A stretch of 64,000 nucleotides of DNA from the NCBI GenBank assembly GCA_001769535.1, contig MEOH01000027.1, forward strand, positions 282,553-346,552, read 5' to 3'. Positions 47,546 to 55,865 of this stretch are shown in pieces; within the stretch, counting starts at the first letter, position 1; the number at the start of each line of letters is the position of its first letter. The translations under genes were made by a program, and so were the position numbers. The notes beneath the pieces are model-generated. The model had not been told where the DNA came from. It searched no databases and worked only from the letters and a program-made list of their open reading frames with translations. This DNA is from Bacteroidetes bacterium GWF2_38_335. Lineage in GTDB: Bacteria; Bacteroidota; Bacteroidia; Bacteroidales; GWF2-38-335.

Positions 47546-47576
47546 CAAAAATACAATAATTACCTTTAATAATCAA
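47546..47576 (-). promoter_or_regulatory. Bacteroidetes-type promoter for the 433-residue protein
   Basis: On the minus strand TTG (47576-47574), 20 bp, then TATTTTTG (47553-47546), a full match to the consensus and spacing. The ATG at 47522 follows 23 bp later. Confidence 0.65.
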
Positions 47577-47590
47577 GTAGTAACATCACG

Positions 47591-47714
47591 GTTCCTCCCC
47601 CCTCTGCAATCCAAACTTTCCCGCACCCATCCACTTTTTAAAATTCCACTCCAAGCGACTAAATCAGTTTCGGTATAAAAAAAAGATTACGCTTTATCAG
47701 TTACAGCATATGAA
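47591..47714. repeat. Dispersed repeat R2, long copy
   Basis: The stretch with CTTTCCCGCACCCATCCAC and CCAAGCGACTAAATCAGTTT is about 80% identical over roughly 85 bp to the copy at 61371-61456, and weaker similarity continues to 47714. On the minus strand it reads FFIPKLI, stop, SLGVEF, stop, against FFSIPKLIKSLGMEF, stop, in the other copy, so both may be tails of one decayed gene. A fragment is also at 40896. Confidence 0.6.
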
Positions 47715-47819
47715 AATTTATACCGTCAATCTGTTACAAATAAATGTTCATCATACCGTCTTTTTATTACAATTGTTTGTCATTATTACCGTCTATTCAT
47801 AACAAAGCATTATATTTGC
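47688..47819 (+). repeat. 33-bp iterons upstream of the DUF4143 ATPase gene
   Basis: TACCGTC occurs at 47721, 47754 and 47787, exactly 33 bp apart, each followed 6 bp later by TTACAA or TAACAA (TACCGTC-N6-TTACAA). A weaker unit in phase begins at 47688 (TACGCTTTATCAGTTACAG), inside the R2 homology. Spacing of three helical turns puts all units on the same face. The last unit occupies the place of the -33 box. This is most simply a protein-binding array controlling the gene. Confidence 0.8.
47811..47818 (+). promoter_or_regulatory. -7 box of the DUF4143 ATPase gene
   Basis: TATATTTG, a canonical Bacteroidetes -7 box, 17 bp before the ATG at 47836. There is no TTTG or TTG 19-21 bp upstream; TACCGTC of the last iteron lies there instead. 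Confidence 0.6.
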
Positions 47820-47835
47820 ATTAAAAAAATTAGCC

Positions 47836-49173
47836 ATGATTCAGCGTAACGTATTACAACAGTTAATAATCTGGAAAGATTCCGAAAATCGTAAACCCTT
47901 AGTGCTACGAGGAGCCAGACAAGTTGGTAAAACAACCTTGGTTAATGAGTTTTCCTCCGGATTTGAGGTTTTTCTTACTTTGAACCTTGAAAAAAACAGC
48001 GACAGAGAGTTGTTTGACCGTTATACGGAAATTGAATCTCTTTTGCCGGCCATTTATTTATATAACAAAAAAACAATTCAAAACAGGCCAACATTGCTGT
48101 TTATCGATGAAATACAGTATTCTGTAAAAGCAATTTCCATGTTGCGCTATTTTTACGAAGAAGCCCCACATATCCACGTTATTGCGGCAGGGTCATTATT
48201 AGAGGCTTTGCTTAATAAAGAAAAAATTTCCTTTCCTGTTGGTAGGGTCAGCTATTTGCCGGTTCGTCCGTGTAATTTTCTCGAATTTCTTGACGGGATA
48301 GGCGAAAGCTATGATAAAAATTTGATTATTAATATAAATGGAGATTCGGTTCATCAAAGATTAATGGATTATTTCAGAAAATATACTTTAATAGGCGGAA
48401 TGCCCGAGGTCATAACTGAATATGCGAAAATTAGAGACGTTTTGGCTTTGCAAAATGTTTACGATTCATTATTGGCTTCCTATATTGATGATGCTGAAAA
48501 GTATTCTGATACAGATTCCCAAATTCAAATTATCAGGCATATTCTTAAAGTCGGCTGGAAAATGGCGGCAGAATGTATTGTTTTTGAAAACTTCGGAGAA
48601 TCAAAATTCAGATCGCGGGAAGTTGGCAATGCTTTCCGGACTTTACAAAAAGCGTTTCTTCTGGAGCTTGTTTACCCTGTTTCGCAAACAAAATTGCCAT
48701 TGAATCAGAATTTTCGTAAAAAACCCAAACTATTTATGATAGATACCGGTTTGGTTAATTATTATTCAAAAATACAAACCGACGTTTTTTCTGCAAAAAA
48801 CATTCAGGATGTATGGAGAGGGAAAATCGCTGAACATATAGTTGGGCAGGAGCTGATTTGCCTGGAAAACTCCACACTGTCTGAAAGATATTTTTGGAGA
48901 AGGGATAAAGCCGGCTCAGAGGCTGAAGTTGATTTTGTTTATCCATTTAAAGGCAAAGCTATTCCGGTTGAAGTAAAAACAGGCCATAATTCAAAATTAA
49001 AATCATTGCACATGTTTATGGAAAATGCTCCTCATGACATAGCAGTACGAATCTGGGGGGAAAACTTTTCAGTTGATAAAGTAAAATCCCTGAATGGAAA
49101 GGAATTCAGATTAATTAATTTACCATTTTATTATGCTTGTGTTTTGGACAAAGTTTTGGATAATAATATTTAG
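47836..49173 (+). CDS. AAA ATPase with DUF4143 domain
   Basis: 445 residues. Walker A GARQVGKTT (26-34), Walker B TLLFIDEIQ (about 92-100), then HVIAAGSLLEALL, VGRVSYLPVRPCNFLEFL and GGMPEVI, all typical of AAA_14/DUF4143 ATPases. The C-terminal DUF4143 part has LFMIDTGLVNYYS and a nuclease-like EAEVDFVYPFKGKAIPVEVK motif (E-x-D, then EVK), resembling a PD-(D/E)XK core. These genes are very common in Bacteroidota and some archaea, and their biological role is unsettled; toxin-antitoxin, DNA-handling and mobile roles have been suggested. The 33-bp iterons upstream give a clear regulatory hook. It lies in an accessory stretch with dispersed repeats. Confidence 0.9.
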   Translation: MIQRNVLQQLIIWKDSENRKPLVLRGARQVGKTTLVNEFSSGFEVFLTLNLEKNSDRELFDRYTEIESLLPAIYLYNKKTIQNRPTLLFIDEIQYSVKAISMLRYFYEEAPHIHVIAAGSLLEALLNKEKISFPVGRVSYLPVRPCNFLEFLDGIGESYDKNLIININGDSVHQRLMDYFRKYTLIGGMPEVITEYAKIRDVLALQNVYDSLLASYIDDAEKYSDTDSQIQIIRHILKVGWKMAAECIVFENFGESKFRSREVGNAFRTLQKAFLLELVYPVSQTKLPLNQNFRKKPKLFMIDTGLVNYYSKIQTDVFSAKNIQDVWRGKIAEHIVGQELICLENSTLSERYFWRRDKAGSEAEVDFVYPFKGKAIPVEVKTGHNSKLKSLHMFMENAPHDIAVRIWGENFSVDKVKSLNGKEFRLINLPFYYACVLDKVLDNNI

Positions 49174-49182
49174 ACATCTCAC

Positions 49183-49494
49183 TGATAATCAATAATTAAA
49201 ACTATTATACTTCATTTATATTCCATATATTGCATTTGATAATCAGTACTTGTTTCCATTGAAAAAACAGTAAAAACGCTTTCGCAGATTGCTTCGGAAT
49301 ACGGAATCCACATCAACACCCTCCGCCGGTGGATTAAACCAATTAAAAACGATCTGAAACAAAATAACCGGAAACTTTTAGGTGGAGATGGTTTATGGTT
49401 TTTTAAACAACAATTTCCAGCAATGATTTTCCTATATGCTTTTACCCCCGGCTTAACTTTTTATCAATTTCTCTATCGTAATCCCATCTTCTGA
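49183..49494 (+). pseudogene. Altered copy B of the small helix-turn-helix element with its 5' flank
   Basis: Positions 49183-49380 are almost identical to 63477-63674, including about 75 bp of non-coding 5' flank with TGATAATCA at 49183 and 49237. The ATG of the intact copy is ATT here (49258). The reading TVKTLSQIASEYGIHINTLR is intact, but after RKLL the C-terminus is replaced by unrelated residues ending at 49494. Without a start and with a changed end it is probably not functional. The rest of 49174-49557 holds only the terminator. Confidence 0.7.
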
Positions 49495-49510
49495 AACAAT
49501 TATAATAAAA

Positions 49511-49550
49511 GCAAAAAGGATGTTTCAAATTGAACATCCTTTTTTATTGC
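49511..49550. terminator. Bidirectional terminator between converging genes
   Basis: AAAAAGGATGTTTCAA (49513-49528) pairs with TTGAACATCCTTTTT (one bulged T), with A and T runs on both sides. It can end transcription from the left and from the receptor operon on the right, whose last gene stops at 49558. Confidence 0.85.
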
Positions 49551-49557
49551 TTAAAAA

Positions 49558-52305
49558 TTACCTGTTCTTCACATCCACCGAAATTCCCGAATTAAACTGT
49601 GCCTTGGTAAGGCGGTATTTTAATGTCAACATAAGATACCGGCTTATCACGTTGGATCTTCGTTCCATCAGGTAGTTTAACTGACTTATCCGCTCCAACC
49701 CTTTATTTTTATCAAGGATGTCGTAACATTCTATGGATACCGATCCCCGGCGGTTTTTCAGGAAAAAGTATGTGGCTTCGGCTTTCAGCAAGGGAATGTC
49801 AATTTGCTCACCAAAACTGCGTGCATCGTAACGGGTCACGTCAAAAGTAACCGCAAAATGCCAGTTTGTAAAGGGCGTGTAGCTGACCTCGGTCCAGCCA
49901 TTGATGTTCAGATATTTTTTATTGAGCGATTCCATGATTGAATAACGGGCATCAGACAATATTGCTGTGCTTCCAAAAGAAACATCCAGCTTTTCGTTTT
50001 TCCGCTTGTAAAAACTTATGGCAACCGAATGGCTGTAATTTGTCAATTGGTTTTGGGCATCGTTGACCAGACTGATTCCCTGTGACCAGTTCTCATTCAG
50101 CGATAACTGCAGGTTTAGACCGATCTTTCTCAACGGGGTGGAAAAATCAATTCCGGCCCCTGCCCGGTAATCATCTTTTACATTTACAAGAGTTGTTTTT
50201 TGCGAAAGATCGGGAAGGATATTCTGTGACAGATTGATCTTATCCTGCGTGTAAGTGCCGTTGAGATTGGCAAAAACAGAGGTCTGCGAAAACTGGTCAA
50301 ACATCATCCAGTTTGCCTGCAGCACATGCATGGTTTCGGGTAAAAGATCCCTGTTCCCGTTGAAAATGTTCAGCGGATTGGCGTAGCTGCCCGTTGGCAA
50401 CAGCTGTGATGCCTGCGGGGTGTTTACCAATGATTCATAGTAAAGCGACAAACTTCGGCTCTGACGGTAATCATATCTCCATGATGCCGAGGGAAGGAAC
50501 TTCATGATGCTTTTTTCCTTCCTGTCTTCATCCGAAAAACCGTTGGAAAGTAGTCCGTTTTCCATTCCGGCCGTAAATGAAAGTTTTGACTTTTTTGTGT
50601 TGCGCTTTAATGATAATCCTGCGTTTACATCAGAATATCCTGTTTTGAAATGCGGACTTAATGAGTCAATGACCGTTTCTTCGCTTCCGGCCAGACCGTT
50701 TTTCCTGTCAAGATCTTCCTCATTGCGAGACATGGAAAGTGAAGGAACTAAATACAACAGTTTGGATATTTTTCTCGTTGCAGAAACCGAAGCGGTTAGC
50801 TGGTTTACGCTGTTCTGGTCATCAAGAAAGCGGTTATCTGAATAAACATTTTCAGGACTGTAAAAACTGGTGATATTGTTCCAGTCCGACGAAGAAAGTG
50901 TCCTTTGCATGTTACCGCCCACCCCTGCTTTAAACAGTTTCCAGTTGCCCACTCCGCTCCTCAGGTAGTTCGCATTTGCTTTTGCCTGCACAACCCGGCT
51001 GTTGTCGCGCGAGTATCCGGACAACCCGTTAACGAGATAATCATTGACGAATGAATGTGACAAACTTGACTGTGTATTGTCTCCGGTAGTTAAACGGGCA
51101 TTCCCGTCAAGATTGAATTGGGTGAGTGAGTCGATGCGGTTTTTCCATCCGAAGTTGAGGCGGTTTGCCCGGTCTTTTGAATCGGTTTCCGAATCGGAAT
51201 TCTGAATAAAAGACCCTGTTTGGGTAAAATTTGTTGATGAGGAGGTCTCCGACAGAAATTTATTTGCCCCGCTGCCCAGATATGAAATATTGAATCTGTT
51301 GTTTTCACGTGCCTCGTACATATAATTCAGTCCGGTTGCCCCCGAAGTCACCAGTCCGGTAACCGGCCTTCCGAAATCCACCGGCATTCCGGCATCCATT
51401 TCCGACGAAAGGGTAATTCCTCCCCCTGACATCATGCTTTGCAATCCGCCGTTAAAATCAATATAATCCTTGAAAGAAAACCCGTATTTGTTGATATTGT
51501 TGAGCATCCCCAGAGCAGCAAACTGGTACTTTTTGTTGAAACGGTAAAGCTTGGCTCCGGCCTGAAACTTATTATCCTTGGCATATCCGCCGGTAACATC
51601 ACCGAAATAGGCATTTTTTCGTCCATCCTTCAGAATGATGTTGAGGGTTTTCTGATACGAACCGTCATCAATACCGGTAAGTTCTGTTTCATCCGATTTT
51701 TTATCGAAAACCTGCACTTTGGAAATGGCATCGGCCGGAAGGTTTTTTGTTGCCACCGTGGGGTCGGAGCTGAAAAATTCCTTTCCGTCAACAAGTACTT
51801 TCTGCACATCCTCGCCCTGTGCCTTGATATTTCCCGAACGGTCAACCTCAACGCCGGGAAGCTTTTTCAGCAGATCTTCGGCAACGGCATCGGGATTGGT
51901 TTTGAATGATTCGGCGTTGTACTCAACGGTGTCCTGTTTGATGAGGATGGGAATGCGCTCGGCAACTACATTAACGGTTCCGACAGTCTGCACCGCCTGT
52001 TTAAGTACAATAATTCCAATATTCCCGTTGGATACGGGCACCGAAATGCTTTTAAAATACGACTCATATCCCAGAAATGATGCCTGCAGCAGATATTTTC
52101 CGCTGCTCACATTTTTTATTTCAAACGCTCCCTGTGAATCCGAAATCCCATAGTACAAAAGAGTTGAATCGGCAGGGTTGAGCAGCACCGCTGTGGCATA
52201 GGTGAGCGGACTGCCTTTGTCGTCGTAGATTAAACCTTTGACGGCGCTTTGTTGTGCAAAAAGTGTCGTTGTAAGGACGCTGAAAATAATGATAAGGTTT
52301 TTCAT
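49558..52305 (-). CDS. TonB-dependent-receptor-like outer-membrane beta-barrel protein
   Basis: 915 residues. Signal peptide (MKNLIIIFSVLTTTLFAQ), a carboxypeptidase-regulatory-like domain (about 20-105, VKGLIYDDKGSPLTYATAVL), a plug-like domain (about 120-225, LLKKLPGVEVDRSGNIKAQG and VLVDGKEFFSSD), then a long barrel. It belongs to the outer-membrane beta-barrel family related to SusC/TonB receptors but without a clear TonB box. It follows a GLPGLI gene by 13 bp, a frequent pairing. The substrate is unknown. The divergent sensor kinase and response regulator with shared operator repeats suggest that this operon is their target. Confidence 0.88.
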   Translation of the reverse strand: MKNLIIIFSVLTTTLFAQQSAVKGLIYDDKGSPLTYATAVLLNPADSTLLYYGISDSQGAFEIKNVSSGKYLLQASFLGYESYFKSISVPVSNGNIGIIVLKQAVQTVGTVNVVAERIPILIKQDTVEYNAESFKTNPDAVAEDLLKKLPGVEVDRSGNIKAQGEDVQKVLVDGKEFFSSDPTVATKNLPADAISKVQVFDKKSDETELTGIDDGSYQKTLNIILKDGRKNAYFGDVTGGYAKDNKFQAGAKLYRFNKKYQFAALGMLNNINKYGFSFKDYIDFNGGLQSMMSGGGITLSSEMDAGMPVDFGRPVTGLVTSGATGLNYMYEARENNRFNISYLGSGANKFLSETSSSTNFTQTGSFIQNSDSETDSKDRANRLNFGWKNRIDSLTQFNLDGNARLTTGDNTQSSLSHSFVNDYLVNGLSGYSRDNSRVVQAKANANYLRSGVGNWKLFKAGVGGNMQRTLSSSDWNNITSFYSPENVYSDNRFLDDQNSVNQLTASVSATRKISKLLYLVPSLSMSRNEEDLDRKNGLAGSEETVIDSLSPHFKTGYSDVNAGLSLKRNTKKSKLSFTAGMENGLLSNGFSDEDRKEKSIMKFLPSASWRYDYRQSRSLSLYYESLVNTPQASQLLPTGSYANPLNIFNGNRDLLPETMHVLQANWMMFDQFSQTSVFANLNGTYTQDKINLSQNILPDLSQKTTLVNVKDDYRAGAGIDFSTPLRKIGLNLQLSLNENWSQGISLVNDAQNQLTNYSHSVAISFYKRKNEKLDVSFGSTAILSDARYSIMESLNKKYLNINGWTEVSYTPFTNWHFAVTFDVTRYDARSFGEQIDIPLLKAEATYFFLKNRRGSVSIECYDILDKNKGLERISQLNYLMERRSNVISRYLMLTLKYRLTKAQFNSGISVDVKNR

Positions 52306-52318
52306 GAAAACAGAATTT

Positions 52319-53095
52319 TTACTGCGTTACGGTTTTTATCACTACCCTTACGTTTCCACCTTCAGATGAACCGCCCATTTCTTCGGTTTTTTTCATGACC
52401 ATTTCTTCAAACTCCTTAGTGGTCATTTTTTTTCCTTTAGTCGGTTTCACGATTTTATCTTTTTCAATTTCTTTGAGGTCAACAGATTTAGCAGTGATGG
52501 TGCGGTCACCGTTATTGGTGCTGATTGCCAGAATCATTCCGGGCAGTCCGCCATAATCTTCCGGTCCGGCTGAAACAGGAATTCCGGGGCAAAACCATGC
52601 TGTTACCAAATCTTCCTTTTCTTTGCTGGTAGCTTCAAGACAAGGATACCCGCCGATCATTTTTTGTCCGCCGGTCATTTTCCATTCCCTTTTGGTAAAT
52701 TCATCCTCAATGAGAAAAGTTCGATCCATAAAGTCAACCTGCTGAACCACTTTGTTTCCAGTAAGATTTCTGTAGCAGATGTTTTGCGATCCGCCGCCCA
52801 TACTAATAACCACCATTCCACCTTCACCTGATTCGCTAATTTCTTCCTCTTTTGATGCAGATGGCTGATAAATACTTGTGCTTTCATTGAAATAAAGTGT
52901 CATTTCAGATTTTGTTTCAGTAGGCATCATTCCCCTGATTTCCTCAGGCAAACTGTCGAGATTGATTTCCATCTTAAAGACATCTTCATAAGTGATGGTG
53001 CCCTGATTGGCTTTTTGAGCGTTAAGCTGCATGCTGCATATAAAGCCCAGAAGTGCAAAAATAAGTACTGATTGCTTTTTTGAAATTTTTTCCAT
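52319..53095 (-). CDS. GLPGLI family protein
   Basis: 258 residues. Signal peptide (MEKISKKQSVLIFALLGFICS, ending LNAQ), then GTITYEDVF, the family's usual opening, and the naming motif in the form YGGLPGMIL (about 188). Acidic and Lys-rich ends include EEEISESGEGG and a MTTKEFEEMVMKKTEEMG helix. GLPGLI proteins are secreted Bacteroidota proteins of unknown function, often encoded beside TonB-like receptors. Here it is the first gene of the operon and starts about 25 bp after the minus-strand -7 box. The function is unknown; a role in sensing or binding a ligand or metal at the envelope is only a guess. Confidence 0.9.
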   Translation of the reverse strand: MEKISKKQSVLIFALLGFICSMQLNAQKANQGTITYEDVFKMEINLDSLPEEIRGMMPTETKSEMTLYFNESTSIYQPSASKEEEISESGEGGMVVISMGGGSQNICYRNLTGNKVVQQVDFMDRTFLIEDEFTKREWKMTGGQKMIGGYPCLEATSKEKEDLVTAWFCPGIPVSAGPEDYGGLPGMILAISTNNGDRTITAKSVDLKEIEKDKIVKPTKGKKMTTKEFEEMVMKKTEEMGGSSEGGNVRVVIKTVTQ

Positions 53096-53119
53096 GTTTA
53101 TTGATGTTTTTGTTCAGGA

Positions 53120-53127
53120 CAAAATTA
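53120..53127 (-). promoter_or_regulatory. -7 box of the GLPGLI/receptor operon, lacking a -33 box
   Basis: TAATTTTG on the minus strand, about 25 bp before the GLPGLI ATG. At the expected -33 position, 20 bp upstream, there is no TTG; the first AAGGTTAAT repeat (53147) occupies it instead. This suggests activator dependence. Confidence 0.55.
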
Positions 53128-53146
53128 GCCCTGGTAAGCAAGGGGT

Positions 53147-53186
53147 AAGGTTAATGACAGGCCAATTAAGGTTAATTAAGGTTAAT
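53147..53186. promoter_or_regulatory. Operator candidate: three AAGGTTAAT direct repeats
   Basis: AAGGTTAAT occurs at 53147-53155, 53168-53176 and 53178-53186, with starts 21 and 10 bp apart, so all lie on the same helical face. They sit between two divergent -7 boxes (53120-53127 and 53199-53206), over both missing -33 positions. OmpR/PhoB-family regulators bind direct repeats about 10-11 bp apart, and an OmpR-family gene is in the right-hand operon. Binding by that regulator is inferred. Confidence 0.7.
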
Positions 53187-53198
53187 GAACTGAAAAGG

Positions 53199-53206
53199 TA
53201 TCTTTG
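53199..53206 (+). promoter_or_regulatory. -7 box of the sensor kinase/regulator operon, lacking a -33 box
   Basis: TATCTTTG, the canonical Bacteroidetes -7 box, 22 bp before ATG 53229. A second match (TATTTTTG at 53214-53221) is too near the ATG. No TTTG lies 19-21 bp upstream; repeat 3 covers that position. Confidence 0.55.
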
Positions 53207-53228
53207 TTTTATTTATTTTTGTTCTCAA

Positions 53229-54698
53229 ATGCTGACGATGAACAAAATACGAATAACCGGAATATTAATGATTTTCAGTCTGCTCCTGCTGACAGTTTTT
53301 CTGACCAGCTGGTTGATAAACCAATACAGCGGACAAAGAAAACTTTTGGTTGATGATTTAAAACTTGGGCTTCAGAATTCAGAGCAACAGGTGATGGATT
53401 CACTTTTGGCCAAACAGTTTATTGATCCCTTAAAAGCTGAAGCGGGATGGGTTTCAATTGCAGTTAACTCCACAGAAAGTCCTGAAAAAATCAATCACCA
53501 AATTTCATCTTATAGGGTATGTTCAGACAGCGCCATAACCAATATGTATGTTGATACCATCAAAATGGTGATCAGGGATTCTTCGGCCCGAATGAAAATT
53601 AATATCCAAAGAGATGAAAAGGTGTTGTTTCAGGGAATGCGGATGTTTGTAACTGAATTTGGGCATATCGGAGCCGATTCACTCTGCTCCGATTCATTAA
53701 TTGCAGTTGGTCTGGACGCCGACACCCTGCTTCTGCAAAATATTTTTGGTGATTTTATGGAATCACGTGATTACAATTTTTCGGTGCTTTGGCTTAAAAC
53801 AAATGATACCAGCGGGATTGACGAAGAAAACAAGATCGTTTTGAAGTGCCATTATTTCAATAATATTTCCGCAACAGAAATAAGCGGATTCAGAATATTT
53901 CTGTTACGTAAGATCAGTACACAAATAATTTTTGCTTTGGTGTTGTTGATTGTTACCGCTCTGGCATTCAGAATGGCCTACCGGAGCATGAGGAGTCAGC
54001 GCCGGCTCCTTGCCATGAAAAATGATTTTATCAGCAACATCTCACATGAGTTGAAAACACCGGTATCAACGGTAAAAGTTGCCCTGGAAGCGCTGAAAGA
54101 TTTCGACATGAAAAACAATCCTGAGGTGGTCAACGAATACCTGAGCATGTCATTACAGGAAATGAACCGCCTCGACGACCTTGTGGCAAAGATACTCAAC
54201 GCCACGGCACTGGAGGAGGGCAGGAATATTGTAAGACTTGAAAAGACTGATTTGAACCGGTTGGTAACCGAAACGCTGGATTCAATACACTGGCAACTTG
54301 AAAAATCGGGTGCCGTGGTTGAAACCTTTCTTGAAGAAAACCTTCCAGAAATTATGGCTGATCCGCTGCATCTCAGGGGTGTTCTGGTGAATCTGACAGA
54401 TAATGCCGTAAAATATTCGGGTGAAAAACCCCTGATAAGGATTTCGGTTAAAAGAGAAAAATCAGGTATCGTTTTGTCGGTAGCAGATAACGGACCCGGA
54501 ATTCCCGATGAATACCTGAAAAAAATCTTCGAGAAGTTTTTCAGGGTTCCACAGGGCAACACCCACAATGTTAAAGGTCATGGTCTGGGACTTTATTACG
54601 CGCAGGTAGTTGCAAAACAACACAATGCCACGCTCACCGCGCGCAACCTGAAAGAGGGCGGATGCGAGTTATTACTATATTTTCCTGATAAGCCATGA
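53229..54698 (+). CDS. Two-transmembrane sensor histidine kinase
   Basis: About 489 residues from ATG 53229 (53238 is also possible); a longer reading back to 53031 overlaps the divergent gene and its promoter and is rejected. TM1 (about 8-28, LMIFSLLLLTVFLTSWLI), a periplasmic sensor region of about 200 residues, TM2 (about 233-253), then HisKA with NISHELKTPVSTVKVAL (H273), the N box NLTDNAVKYSGE (about 387), DNGPGIP (about 419) and GHGLGLYY (about 450). This is a classic EnvZ/PhoR-type kinase, close to the RprX group of Bacteroidota. The next gene overlaps it by 4 bp and is its regulator. The periplasmic sensor shows no domain I can name; the divergent receptor/GLPGLI operon is the likely target. 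Confidence 0.93.
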   Translation: MLTMNKIRITGILMIFSLLLLTVFLTSWLINQYSGQRKLLVDDLKLGLQNSEQQVMDSLLAKQFIDPLKAEAGWVSIAVNSTESPEKINHQISSYRVCSDSAITNMYVDTIKMVIRDSSARMKINIQRDEKVLFQGMRMFVTEFGHIGADSLCSDSLIAVGLDADTLLLQNIFGDFMESRDYNFSVLWLKTNDTSGIDEENKIVLKCHYFNNISATEISGFRIFLLRKISTQIIFALVLLIVTALAFRMAYRSMRSQRRLLAMKNDFISNISHELKTPVSTVKVALEALKDFDMKNNPEVVNEYLSMSLQEMNRLDDLVAKILNATALEEGRNIVRLEKTDLNRLVTETLDSIHWQLEKSGAVVETFLEENLPEIMADPLHLRGVLVNLTDNAVKYSGEKPLIRISVKREKSGIVLSVADNGPGIPDEYLKKIFEKFFRVPQGNTHNVKGHGLGLYYAQVVAKQHNATLTARNLKEGGCELLLYFPDKP

Positions 54699-55387
54699 AA
54701 ACCAGAATATTATATGTTGAAGACGAACCCTTTCTCGGGAAAATAGTAAGGGAGACACTGGAAAGTCAGGGCTTTGAAGTGTATCTGGTGGCTGATGGTG
54801 CAAAAGTTATCTCCATGGTTGGCACCACAAAACCCGATATTTGTGTGCTGGATGTGATGCTGCCCAATGTTAATGGTTTTACGCTGGGAAAACAAATTAA
54901 AGGTGCCTATCCACATTTACCCGTCATTTTTCTTACGGCAAAAGTTGAGACCGAAGATATCATCACCGGTTTTAATTCGGGAGGCACCGATTACATCAGA
55001 AAACCATTCAGTGTTAAGGAACTGATTGTGCGCATCAACAACCAGTTAAAGCTGGCCAAACACACCAGTCATGGAGAAACAAAAATATCAGGTGATATTG
55101 CCCTTGGAAAAGTTGTTTTTAAACCGGATATAATGGAACTTCATGTGCCCGGCGAGGTGATCAAGCTGTCTTCAAGAGAATCAGAAATCCTCACCATGTT
55201 GATTTCAGGAATCAACGAATGTGTTGAGCGAAAAACCATTTTAAAGACCATCTGGGGCGACGATTCCTTTTTCAATTCGCGCAACCTTGATGTTTATATA
55301 CGCAAGATAAGAGGATATCTGTCGGCTGAACCCGGAATAGAAATTCTCACTCTTAAAGGCAAGGGTTACAGGGTGGTTTGTAAATAA
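54695..55387 (+). CDS. OmpR/PhoB-family response regulator
   Basis: 230 residues, overlapping the kinase by 4 bp (ATGA). Receiver domain with E9/D10, phospho-acceptor D53 (ICVLDVMLP), T81 and K103 (YIRKPF), then a winged-helix trans_reg_C domain (about 135-228) with LSSRESEILTMLI, LKTIWGDDSFFNSRNLDVY and the closing LKGKGYRVV. It resembles RprY-type regulators. OmpR-type proteins bind head-to-tail repeats, and three such repeats lie in front of this operon (53147-53186), so autoregulation and control of the divergent operon are both likely. That control is inferred. Confidence 0.94.
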   Translation: MKTRILYVEDEPFLGKIVRETLESQGFEVYLVADGAKVISMVGTTKPDICVLDVMLPNVNGFTLGKQIKGAYPHLPVIFLTAKVETEDIITGFNSGGTDYIRKPFSVKELIVRINNQLKLAKHTSHGETKISGDIALGKVVFKPDIMELHVPGEVIKLSSRESEILTMLISGINECVERKTILKTIWGDDSFFNSRNLDVYIRKIRGYLSAEPGIEILTLKGKGYRVVCK

Positions 55388-55438
55388 ACTCTGAGGACCA
55401 AAGCCTCACAAACCACTAAAAGCAGCTGATTTTTTAGT

Positions 55439-55756
55439 TTAAATGAAATTATTAATTCTCAAATGTTTATTAATGTTTTTTATTTTCTCTTTAGGAATCT
55501 CCAATTCCGTTGCTATTTTATTCCATTGGCTTACTGCAAGGATAACCTCTTGTAAAATATCATTTGCTTTTTTGATTCCAAATGATTTGGCAAACTCAAG
55601 CAGGTCGTCTTTTGTGAAGTTATCGTACTTGCCATTAATTGATGATTGATGAACGTTGGTCCAATTTCCACCGGGACTATACGAAAAACAAATGTCATAG
55701 GCTGGAGATATTTTCCATCGTCCATCCTGAGTCATTAGGAAAGAAAAAATATTTAA
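55439..55756 (-). pseudogene. hipA remnant (C-terminal part of HipA kinase toxin)
   Basis: The open reading (55439-55735) ends as a HipA C-terminal domain does: GRWKISPAYDICFSYSPGG, HQSSINGK and the helices to the end. The homologous reading continues upstream of the ATG as LNIFSFLM until a TAG at 55757-55759. HipA toxins have about 310-440 residues and this is only the last ~107, without the ATP-binding and catalytic part or a HipB partner. It is thus a dead fragment. An attC-like structure and a higBA cassette begin about 110 bp further on. Confidence 0.8.
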
Positions 55757-55865
55757 CTATTAAAATATTAATAGAAAATATTCTAAAATTATAATAACTA
55801 TAAATAATACGAAAGTTATTTTTAAATTTAATTAGGGTTGATTATTAATTTGGCTTGGACGTTCC

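Noticed and set aside
47836-49173. The DUF4143 ATPase as an IS transposition ATPase
   Set aside because: There is no transposase partner or terminal repeats, and its motifs are those of AAA_14/DUF4143.
53031-53228. Longer start of the sensor kinase (53031)
   Set aside because: It would overlap the divergent GLPGLI gene, the operator repeats and both promoters, and puts 66 unlikely residues before the first transmembrane helix.
53996-54568. 190-residue minus-strand ORF opposite the sensor kinase
   Set aside because: It overlaps a fully supported kinase gene and shows no recognisable domain.
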